Source: JARRPM01 sp963792815 (lineage in GTDB: Bacteria > Pseudomonadota > Gammaproteobacteria > Pseudomonadales > Halieaceae). Taken from it: a stretch of 64,000 nt of DNA. The stretch lies in contig CAWBXR010000007.1 in the NCBI GenBank assembly GCA_963792815.1, positions 1-64,000 of the forward strand, read 5' to 3'. Below are positions 7,637 through 14,729 of this stretch, piece by piece. A program made the translations under genes and the position numbers. Below the pieces are notes generated by a model. The model ran no database searches. It saw only the letters and a list, made by a program, of their open reading frames with translations, and was not told the DNA's origin. The number at the start of each line of letters is the position of its first letter. The stretch's first letter is position 1.

Positions 7637-9925
7637 ATGAATCAGACCCACGCACACAATAGCCCCGGACACTCCGACCACCGCCATGAAGAGGCCGCGC
7701 TCCAGACTCTCATCATTGAAGGCGCCGGTTGTGCCAGTTGCGTATCAAAGATTGAGAAATCACTGAACGCCGTACCGGGTGTGACAAGTGCCGAGATGAA
7801 TTTTGCTGATCGCACGGTCTGCGTGACCGGGGATGCCTCCGGCGAACAGTTGATAAAGGCGGTCGAGCAAGCCGGCTACAATGCCACCGTCGCGGCGGGA
7901 CTGGGTGACGCGGATTCCCTGGAGGAAAAGGAGGAAGCCGACCAGGCCTATTACCGGCGCCTCATGCTGGAAATGAGCCTTGCACTGGGTATCGGTATAC
8001 CCCTGATGGCCTATGGCCTGATCGTGGGAGACATGAGCGTCACCACTACTGCCGAGCGCTGGGCATGGTTCGGTGTCGGCATAGTGACCCTGGGTGTGAT
8101 GATCTTCTCCGGCAGCCATTTTTACGCCGGGGCCTGGCAATCTTTCCGCAATCACTCTGCCAACATGGATACCCTGATCGCCCTGGGTACGGGCACGGCC
8201 TGGCTCTACTCGATGGTGGTTGTATTGCTGCCGGCATTTCTTCCGGAGATGGCAAGACATGTCTATTTCGAGGCCACGGCGATGATCATCGGCCTCGTCA
8301 ACCTGGGCCTTGCCCTGGAGCTCAAGGCCCGGGGCAGGACCTCTATGGCGATAAAGCGCCTGATAGGGCTGCAGCCGAAGACAGCGCAGGTTATTCGGGA
8401 TGGCAAGGCCATGGAGATCGCCATTGAGCAGGTCCTGCTGAACGATATCGTGCGTGTGCGGCCCGGCGAAAAAATACCGGTGGACGGTGAAGTGACGGAG
8501 GGTCGTACGACTATTGATGAATCCATGCTGACCGGCGAGCCTATGCCCGTCGAGAAAGAAGCGGGTAATGACGTGGTGGCGGGAACGATCAACAAGACCG
8601 GTTCCATCCAGTTCCGCGCAACCCGGGTGGGCAAGGACACCGCCCTCGCCCAGATCATAACCATGGTAAAGCGCGCCCAGAATTCCAAGCCCCCTATCGG
8701 TCGTCTGGCGGATGCCATATCCGCCTACTTTGTCCCGGTCGTCATGATCATAGCCATCCTCAGCGCCCTGGTGTGGCTCAATTTTGGTCCTGACCCGGTT
8801 GTGGCCTATGCGATCGTATCGGCGACGACCGTCCTGATCATCGCCTGCCCCTGCGCCCTGGGCCTTGCCACACCCATGTCGGTCATGGTCGGGGTGGGCA
8901 AGGCCGCAGAGGCGGGGGTACTGATCCGCAATGGCGAGGCCCTGCAGACCGCCTCGAAAATAACGGCAATGATCCTGGATAAGACCGGGACCATTACGCT
9001 CGGCCAACCCAAGGTGACGGACATCATCCTGGCGTCTGACCTCAGCGAAGAGCAGGTCCTGCACTTGGCCGCCAGCCTCGAGTCGGGATCAGAACATCCG
9101 CTGGCGATGGCCATAATCGATTCAGCCGGGGACCGGGGCCTGGAACTCGACGCTGCCGAGGACTTCAACGCTGTGGCCGGAAAGGGCGTAGAAGGTCGCG
9201 TCAACGGCAAGCGTCTGCTGTTCGGCAACGAGAAAATGATGCGCGGGTCGCAGATAGACTGCACTGACTATTTGTCTGCGGCGGGAGAGCTTGCGGCCCA
9301 GGCAAAAACACCCATGTTTTTCGCCGTGGAGGGCAAGCTCGCGGCTGTTATAGCTGTTGCCGACCCCATCAAGGACGATTCTGCGGCAGCGATCAAGCGA
9401 CTGCAGAAAAGTGGAATCCGGGTAGTGATGCTGACCGGCGACAACGAAGCCACCGCGAAGGCGGTAGCGGAAAAGGTCGGCATAGTTGAATTCCTTGCGG
9501 AGGTCCTGCCGGCGGATAAAGCCGCCAAGGTGACAGAATTGCAGATGCAGGGTGAACTGGTGGGTATGACGGGTGATGGTATCAATGACGCGCCGGCGCT
9601 CGCTATGGCGAATGTCGGCTTTGCCATAGGCACAGGCACTGACGTTGCGATCGAAAGCGCCGACATAACCCTGATGCGCGGTTCACTGCATGGCCTGGCG
9701 GATGCCATCGCCGTCAGCAAGGCCACGCTGGGGAATATAAAGCAGAACCTGTTCGGCGCATTCATTTACAACGCTGCGGGTATTCCGGTTGCCGCAGGCC
9801 TGCTCTACCCGTTTTTCGGATTACTGCTCAATCCGGTTATCGCCGGCGCGGCAATGGCGTTTTCGTCCCTGACCGTGGTCAGCAATGCCAACCGCCTGCG
9901 GTTTTTCAGGGCAGAGGAACACTAG
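7637..9925 (+). CDS. copA: Copper-exporting P1B-type ATPase
   Basis: The 762-residue pump has a His-rich leader and one heavy-metal-associated domain with GCASC (C32, C35). The P1B ATPase core follows, with TGEP (about 299), the transmembrane metal site CPC (404-406), phosphorylated DKTGT (448-452), SEHPLA (485-490) and GDGINDAPAL. CPC plus the GCASC domain indicates Cu(I) export from cytoplasm to periplasm, or supply to cuproenzymes. The ATG at 7637 is preferred, with AGGACCAGAGAA upstream; a TTG at 7592 would add 15 residues. The MerR-type promoter upstream implies induction by metal. The cupredoxin gene follows 9 bp after the stop and is probably co-transcribed. Confidence 0.94.
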   Translation: MNQTHAHNSPGHSDHRHEEAALQTLIIEGAGCASCVSKIEKSLNAVPGVTSAEMNFADRTVCVTGDASGEQLIKAVEQAGYNATVAAGLGDADSLEEKEEADQAYYRRLMLEMSLALGIGIPLMAYGLIVGDMSVTTTAERWAWFGVGIVTLGVMIFSGSHFYAGAWQSFRNHSANMDTLIALGTGTAWLYSMVVVLLPAFLPEMARHVYFEATAMIIGLVNLGLALELKARGRTSMAIKRLIGLQPKTAQVIRDGKAMEIAIEQVLLNDIVRVRPGEKIPVDGEVTEGRTTIDESMLTGEPMPVEKEAGNDVVAGTINKTGSIQFRATRVGKDTALAQIITMVKRAQNSKPPIGRLADAISAYFVPVVMIIAILSALVWLNFGPDPVVAYAIVSATTVLIIACPCALGLATPMSVMVGVGKAAEAGVLIRNGEALQTASKITAMILDKTGTITLGQPKVTDIILASDLSEEQVLHLAASLESGSEHPLAMAIIDSAGDRGLELDAAEDFNAVAGKGVEGRVNGKRLLFGNEKMMRGSQIDCTDYLSAAGELAAQAKTPMFFAVEGKLAAVIAVADPIKDDSAAAIKRLQKSGIRVVMLTGDNEATAKAVAEKVGIVEFLAEVLPADKAAKVTELQMQGELVGMTGDGINDAPALAMANVGFAIGTGTDVAIESADITLMRGSLHGLADAIAVSKATLGNIKQNLFGAFIYNAAGIPVAAGLLYPFFGLLLNPVIAGAAMAFSSLTVVSNANRLRFFRAEEH

Positions 9926-9934
9926 AGTGAGTGT

Positions 9935-10294
9935 ATGCTGATGTTGATAGTAAATCTTGTTGGTATCGCCCTCATTGCCCTGATCGTCTGGTGGTTCTGG
10001 TTGTATAAACCGGCGGAGGTAGCGCTGGGCAAAGGGGATACCGTTGTCGTGGTTGAAAATGGCAGCTACCAGCCATCGCATATAAAGCTCGCCGCCAATC
10101 AGGCAGCCGAGCTTCACTTTCTGCGCAAGGACCCCTCCCCCTGCGCCGAAATGCTGTTGCTGCCGGATCTGGACATCAGTGAAACCCTGGCCCTTAATAA
10201 GGTAAGCAAAATTGCCATACCACCACTGGAGCCTGGGGAATATGACTTTCACTGCCAGATGCAGATGTACCGTGGCAAGCTGAAGGTGGAATGA
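9935..10294 (+). CDS. Membrane-anchored cupredoxin-like protein
   Basis: The 119-residue protein has one N-terminal membrane helix (about residues 3-22, ending WWFWLYKP) and then a single cupredoxin-like domain facing the periplasm. Likely ligands lie in SPCAEMLLLPDL and in the terminal loop YDFHCQMQMYRG, giving Cys, His, Cys and Met candidates. The position 9 bp behind copA suggests it receives or buffers copper exported by the pump. Cupredoxin_1-domain proteins next to copA are known. The extra cysteine in place of the usual upstream histidine is unusual for an electron-transfer site and would suit Cu(I) storage or transfer. Confidence 0.72.
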   Translation: MLMLIVNLVGIALIALIVWWFWLYKPAEVALGKGDTVVVVENGSYQPSHIKLAANQAAELHFLRKDPSPCAEMLLLPDLDISETLALNKVSKIAIPPLEPGEYDFHCQMQMYRGKLKVE

Positions 10295-10374
10295 GATTTC
10301 CAGAGGGTGCGTTAAGATCTTCCGAGGGAAAAGACTGCCGCGGATTACCGTCAAACGGGATGTAGGAGTGAACA

Positions 10375-11050
10375 ATGCCGATAACACTGGCCTTTGATGT
10401 CTATGGAACGCTTATCAATACACAGGGAGTGGTCGCCGGGCTGGAGCGCATTATCGGGGACAAGGCGGCAGGCTTTTCGCAGGCATGGCGGGACAAGCAG
10501 CTTGAGTATTCCTTTCGCCGGGGGCTGATGCAGAACTATGTCGATTTTGGCACCTGCATAAGCCAGGCCCTCGACTACACCTGCCTTCATTACAATATCC
10601 CTTTCAGCGAATCGCAAAAGGCCGGCTTGCTTGCGAGCTATCGCAGCCTCCCGGCTTTTGGCGATGTTCCCGGGGGATTGAGGCGCCTTCAGGAAGCGGG
10701 GTTTCGCACTCTATGCATTTTCAAACGGCACCAGGGATGCCGTCGAAAATCTATTGGAGACAGCGGCAATTCGTCATTTTTTCCACGGCGTGGTGAGTTG
10801 TGATGAGATCCAGACTTTCAAGCCCAATCCCGCTGTATACAGCCACTTTCTCAAGCAATCGAATTCCACGGGCGACAAGACCTGGTTGGTCTCGAGTAAT
10901 CCCTTCGATGTTATTGGCGCGGTGTCAGCCGGCATGCGTGCCGCCTGGGTCCAGCGGTCCAATATGGCTATATTCGACCCCTGGGACATTGAGCCCACCG
11001 CGATTATTCACGGGCTGGATCAACTGCAGGACGTCCTGGCGGCCACCTGA
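10375..11050 (+). pseudogene. Haloacid dehalogenase type II, single frameshift
   Basis: The first frame begins MPITLAFDVYGTLINTQG, with nucleophile D8. It stays on family to EAGFR (CGC at 10705-10707) and then breaks. One base later (from 10709) the continuation LYAFSNGTRDAVENLLETA is readable in the next frame, through FKPNPAVY and SSNPFDVIGA to the stop at 11048-11050. The combined product would be 224 residues, normal for L-2-haloacid dehalogenases. These hydrolyse short 2-haloalkanoates via the Asp nucleophile. The change is one extra base (A10708) or an equivalent loss of two. It may be a real inactivating mutation or a sequencing error. The rest of the gene is well preserved, so any inactivation is recent. 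Confidence 0.8.
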
Positions 11051-11473
11051 TCAGGAGCCTGGCTGGCCGCTTCGAATCGAGAATCCCCTGGGTGGAACCA
11101 GCCACCAGCTGGCGGCCACCAGCAGGCCAAATAGTGTGTAGATTATGAGGAAAACCCGGGGTGACAGCTCGTAGTACAGCACGCTGTGCAGCCAGTGCGC
11201 GATAAAATCGCCGGCATAAACGCTTTCACCTGCACGTGCGCGCAGGGCCATTTCCCAGGTGGTCAACGGGCAGCTTGCGCCGGCCCAGGTTTGCGCAATA
11301 ACGACCGCGATTGCAGCCAGGTGCAGCATACGAAACCGGGGGTTACGGATCCATGACCAGCCGCGGGCATGACCGATAAGAACGAGCAATTGACCAATAA
11401 CCACGAACGCGACAAAGAGTGAGTGCAGCACCAGGATGGCGTCCGCAGCCAGCAGCAGGATTGGCTGAGACAA
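11051..11473 (-). CDS. DUF2784 family membrane protein
   Basis: The 140-residue protein has four predicted membrane helices (near residues 4-30, 40-62, 70-90 and 105-130). It has the conserved arrangement of DUF2784 proteins: an early ADAxLVLHxxFVAFVVxGQ, a WxxxRNPRFRxLHL loop, and an internal CPLTTWE motif. Function is unknown. The TTG at 11473 is chosen because GGGAGGG lies 7 nt upstream; a TTG seven codons earlier has no such site. It lies 24 bp behind the cupin gene on the same strand and probably forms a two-gene unit with it. Confidence 0.72.
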   Translation of the reverse strand: MSQPILLLAADAILVLHSLFVAFVVIGQLLVLIGHARGWSWIRNPRFRMLHLAAIAVVIAQTWAGASCPLTTWEMALRARAGESVYAGDFIAHWLHSVLYYELSPRVFLIIYTLFGLLVAASWWLVPPRGFSIRSGQPGS

Positions 11474-11497
11474 TGTTCTGCCCTCCCCTGCCAAATC

Positions 11498-11887
11498 TCA
11501 GTCGACCAGCGAGGATTCCAGGTCGGTATACGCCGCCTGCTCGAACCGCGGCGTACAAATCGCCAGGAACAGCAGGTCAGTCTGACCTGAATTCTTGATT
11601 CGCTGGGGCACCCCGGGTGGAATAATCACCACATCGCCGGCGGCTACTGCCGTTGGCACCGACTTTCCCAGCTGGACCTCGCCAGATCCCTGTACGATGA
11701 CGTAGCGCTCGGCAGTGTCCACCAGGCTGTGCCAGCGGGTGGTTTTGCCCGGCTCCAGTCGGGCCCGGGCGATGGACAGCCCGGGATCATTCGGTGAGTT
11801 TGAAAGTTCGGTGATGAAACAGCCCTCCGCGAAGAAGTATTCATCGGCAATATCGAACTTCCGGATGCTGCCACCTGGGGAGTCCAT
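11498..11887 (-). CDS. Small single-domain cupin protein
   Basis: The 129-residue protein is one cupin beta-barrel. Cupin motif 1 is around RWHSLVDTAERYVIVQGSGEV, with a Glu usually placed as metal ligand, and motif 2 is around AGDVVIIPPGVPQRIKNSG. The motif 1 metal site is partial (one His) and motif 2 has Gln where many cupins have His, so enzymatic activity is uncertain. The ATG at 11887 follows AAAGGCG; an upstream extension to 11950 has no ribosome site. It precedes the DUF2784 gene. Cupins of this size range from isomerases to sensory proteins, and nothing here decides between them. Confidence 0.75.
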   Translation of the reverse strand: MDSPGGSIRKFDIADEYFFAEGCFITELSNSPNDPGLSIARARLEPGKTTRWHSLVDTAERYVIVQGSGEVQLGKSVPTAVAAGDVVIIPPGVPQRIKNSGQTDLLFLAICTPRFEQAAYTDLESSLVD

Positions 11888-12233
11888 GGTTAACGCCTTT
11901 GATAAGCATTGGTATGAAGGGATCATAGGCGCAAAGTACTGTAGTCGCAAAATCAGCGAAATGACTATCGCAATACAGTCCAGGCAGAACCATTCGTGTT
12001 TCCTGCATCCGGCTGGGAGAAAGTGACCACAATTTGCCAGGCAGCGCCAAATTCAATATCCCATTCTTTGCCGCCTCTCTATTCCAACCCTTATCGAGAT
12101 TGTCCAGGACCAATTCGTCGACGGATATCCTGTTAGCCCCTGGTGTGAACACCAGGGTCGATGCCGGGTGGAGAAAATCGCAGGATGTGCCATCCTCAAT
12201 ATGGGCAACCGGCGTCCTTGAGAATTCGGCACT
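11888..12233. other. Intergenic stretch of 346 bp with a perfect 9-bp hairpin
   Basis: No gene is visible between the divergent cupin and membrane protein genes. The one marked element is CCCTGGTGT (12138-12146), GA, ACACCAGGG (12149-12157), a perfect 9-bp inverted repeat with a 2-nt centre. No T-run follows, so it is more like an operator than a terminator. It lies 77 bp before the start at 12234. Confidence 0.5.
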
Positions 12234-12767
12234 ATGGAAACACTTGAATCAGAAACCAGTTTCTTCAGGCATCGGCAAACACTTATCGAGGCCGGGGTTG
12301 GCCTGGCGATGCTGTTGCTCACGTTCCTGGTCATGGCGGCATCGGATGTCTCCGCCTCCAGCAGCCAGCTCTACTGGACGCTGCTGGTCGCACTGTTTGC
12401 AGTGGTTGCGTTTGTTTCAGACAAGCTGCATACGGACAACTCTATCTCCGATATCAGGGGCGGGATCACCATCGTCCTGCACTGGCTGGGCGTATTCCTG
12501 GCCATAGAGCTGGTTTCCTATTTCGCCCTGTCCGGGCGGATCAACAATGCCGATACGGGATTGACGGACGCGCTGATCCTGGCGCTGGGCGCCTTCCTGT
12601 TTGGTATCCACGGTAACTGGCGTTTTGTCGTAATTGGCATCGCCCTGGGCGCGGCGACCTGGGTCGTGGCTTTCGTGGAATCTTACTTATGGGTACTGTT
12701 CAGCATCGCGGTTATCGCCATCGTGTGCTTTGTCGTTGGCGCCAGGCTGGTACATAAAGTGCGCTGA
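12234..12767 (+). CDS. Polytopic membrane protein of unknown function
   Basis: The 177-residue protein opens with a short charged segment (METLESETSFFRHRQTLIEAG). Five or six hydrophobic helices follow (about residues 19-36, 45-60, 80-100, 115-135, 138-150 and 152-170). Short loops include DKLHTDNSISDIRGG and SGRINNADTGLTD. I recognise no family. An early Glu-rich N-terminus followed by two-by-two helices resembles many small inner-membrane proteins of the DUF308 kind, but this is weak. The only sequence hint of regulation is the perfect hairpin upstream. Confidence 0.6.
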   Translation: METLESETSFFRHRQTLIEAGVGLAMLLLTFLVMAASDVSASSSQLYWTLLVALFAVVAFVSDKLHTDNSISDIRGGITIVLHWLGVFLAIELVSYFALSGRINNADTGLTDALILALGAFLFGIHGNWRFVVIGIALGAATWVVAFVESYLWVLFSIAVIAIVCFVVGARLVHKVR

Positions 12768-12845
12768 TTCAGTCGCACGAGCACTTCATCGGTTTAGGGT
12801 CAGCTATCCGGACCTTGGCTCCCCTGCCCCGGCTATCCGCCGGTA

Positions 12846-13781
12846 TCAGCAGTCATCAGGCAGCAGTGATTCGCCCTTGCGCTCATACCACAGCAGCAGG
12901 CTTTGCCATATGTCGTCCGCGGTTTCGGCATACCAGAACAGGTCCCGGTCCTCAGGGTCGATAACACCCTCGTCAACGAGAAAATCGACATCGAAGGCCT
13001 TGCGCCAGAACGTTTCCCCCACCAGCACTACAGGCACCGGTTTTATCTTGCGGGTCTGGATAAGCGTCAGGGTCTCGAACAACTCGTCAAATGTGCCGTA
13101 ACCACCCGGGAAAGCTATAAGCGCTCGGGCACGCAGCATGAAATGGAGCTTCCTCAACGCAAAATAGTGGAACTGGAAACACAGTTCGGGAGAGATATAA
13201 GGGTTGGGAAACTGTTCGTGGGGCAGCTGGATATTCAGCCCGACGGTCTTTGCCTGGACATCTGCGGCGCCGCGATTTGCGGCCTCCATCATGCCCGGGC
13301 CTCCGCCGGTCATCACCACCAGGCGGCAGTCACCCGGCCCCTTCCCCGACTCGCCTACCAGCCTGGAGAAATCCCGGGCGATGTCGTAGAAGTGGCTCTT
13401 CGCCAGGATGCGCTGTGCCACCGCAAGGCGCGAGACCAGTTCGCTGTCATCGGGACGGCTGGCCAGGGCGGCCTGCAGTTTTTCCACCTTTCTCCTGGCA
13501 GCCCTGGGTTCAACGATACGGGTGCTGCCGAATACCACAATCGTTTGCTCGATGCCGTATTTGCGCAGCATGCGTTCAGGCTTGAGGTAATCCAGCTGTA
13601 GCCGCAGGCCGCGGGTGCTGCTGCCGCCGAGAAAATCCAGGTCTCGCACCGCAGGTATATAGGAGTCGCTGGCCAGTATCGCGTCGAGCATTTCGGCACA
13701 CTCCGCGTCCTCGCTGGTCGGTTTCGGGCTCTGCCATGGCAGCGGCTCTTTGCGCTCATGGAGGTGCGCCGGGGCTGGCAC
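12846..13781 (-). CDS. LOG-family Rossmann protein (long form)
   Basis: The 311-residue protein has the LOG/lysine decarboxylase-like signature PGGYGTFDELFETLTLIQTRKIKPVPVVLVG and the nucleotide-binding block VVMTGGGPGMMEAANRGA. LOG enzymes release nucleobase from nucleoside 5'-monophosphates (PGGxGTxxE carries the catalytic Glu). The extra N-terminal section (about residues 1-100, with FLGGSSTRGLRLQLDYLKPE) matches the longer bacterial subgroup, which often lacks proven cytokinin activity. The start is uncertain: a TGA lies nine codons upstream and the GTG at 13781 has only a distant AGGAAAA. The gene is convergent with the membrane protein gene. Confidence 0.82.
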   Translation of the reverse strand: MPAPAHLHERKEPLPWQSPKPTSEDAECAEMLDAILASDSYIPAVRDLDFLGGSSTRGLRLQLDYLKPERMLRKYGIEQTIVVFGSTRIVEPRAARRKVEKLQAALASRPDDSELVSRLAVAQRILAKSHFYDIARDFSRLVGESGKGPGDCRLVVMTGGGPGMMEAANRGAADVQAKTVGLNIQLPHEQFPNPYISPELCFQFHYFALRKLHFMLRARALIAFPGGYGTFDELFETLTLIQTRKIKPVPVVLVGETFWRKAFDVDFLVDEGVIDPEDRDLFWYAETADDIWQSLLLWYERKGESLLPDDC

Positions 13782-13860
13782 GTCGATACGCGTTGTCTTT
13801 TCCTGTCACGGATAGTCCCCTCAGCAGAAGTCGTTATGCAGCGAATTTAGCATTTCTCGC

Positions 13861-14319
13861 TCAGGCCTGTCTTTGGGAGCTATCCAGTAAATGCCTGCTC
13901 AGGTCGCCAACCAGGTGCGTGTCGATGCGGCGCTCGGCGAAGCGCCAGCCAGCTCCGGCGCGGACGAACTGATCGTAGTAGCGCACCCCGATAATGGCCT
14001 GCAGGGGAAAGCTGTCCAGGGCCTGGAATACCATGGCGTAGGATTTCGCGCTGGCGCGGTCCCCCTCGACCTCGACCAGGACATTGCTGGTCATGTGCAG
14101 CGTGTGGGGTGTGGCGTTATCGTCGTAGATTCGGGTATAGGACCGATACAGGGCAAGTACCGCCTCGGCGCCGACGATATGGGCATCCCCGCCCTGCCCA
14201 TCCACGGCTACAATTCTGCCCTGCCCGAACATGGCGGCCACGGCTTCCAGGTCGCCATGGTCTATGTGGTGGGCATATTGGTAAATGAGATTCTTGATAG
14301 CGCAGTGGTCACAGGACAC
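13861..14319 (-). CDS. SnoaL-like (NTF2-fold) protein
   Basis: The 152-residue protein of the SnoaL_4 type has IKNLIYQYAHHIDHGDLEAVAAMF at the start, HMTSNVLVEVEGDRASAKSYAMVF in the middle, and RYYDQFVRAGAGWRFAERRIDTHLVGDLSRHL at the end. Such small cone-shaped domains include dehydratases and isomerases of ring or steroid substrates, and many have no assigned reaction. The GTG at 14319 has GGGGAG seven bases upstream, so the longer opening to 14469 was rejected. The upstream part of that longer frame shows no conservation pattern. It is a single gene, divergent from prc. Confidence 0.8.
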   Translation of the reverse strand: MSCDHCAIKNLIYQYAHHIDHGDLEAVAAMFGQGRIVAVDGQGGDAHIVGAEAVLALYRSYTRIYDDNATPHTLHMTSNVLVEVEGDRASAKSYAMVFQALDSFPLQAIIGVRYYDQFVRAGAGWRFAERRIDTHLVGDLSRHLLDSSQRQA

Positions 14320-14729
14320 CGGTATTCTCCCCTTCGGCTCGGTCACAGCCGCAATCATTAGCAGAGCCGCCGGACCAGTACAACAGCGCAGCGCAATCGG
14401 CACGCTCGGCTTGGCTTCCCGAGCCGGGCCAGCCCGATCAACAATGTCAGGATCTGGACAGTAAGGCAAAACTTCCCCCGACCTGCGGCACAGCCCAGGC
14501 TGGCGCCACTATAAGTGGATAAATATAGATATATATCAGACAGATAAAACCTATACATTATGTAGAGTATTAGAAATGAAATGGGAGCTTCCCGGTAAAT
14601 GAGCCCCGGGAAAAGAAATCCCCCCGGGTCCAGAACTTTCTTTAATTAAGCTTATCTATAAGAGTCTGTTTGACCCGGGGCGACTCGAGGTTACACTAGC
14701 TATCTGGATAAAAAACAGGTACCGAGATC
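14320..14729. other. AT-rich 410-bp space between divergent genes
   Basis: The stretch between the SnoaL-like gene and prc has no supported gene. Positions 14505-14575 are strikingly AT-rich (runs such as GGATAAATATAGATATATAT). Two CCCGGG blocks lie near 14605-14630. It also holds the prc promoter described separately. Confidence 0.55.
14670..14697 (+). promoter_or_regulatory. Sigma-70-like promoter of prc
   Basis: TTGACC (14670-14675) and TACACT (14692-14697) are 16 bp apart and point at the Prc gene 33 bp downstream. Both hexamers are good matches to the housekeeping consensus. The spacing is one base short of ideal. Confidence 0.5.

Noticed and set aside
7433..7687. 84-codon minus-strand opening over the copA promoter
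   Set aside because: It would overlap both the MerR-type promoter and the start of copA, and has no recognisable sequence. A linked merR gene was looked for here and not found.
7760..9064. 434-codon opening antisense to copA
   Set aside because: copA is certain from its motifs; the antisense frame is a GC-rich shadow full of His, Gly and Gln with no start context.
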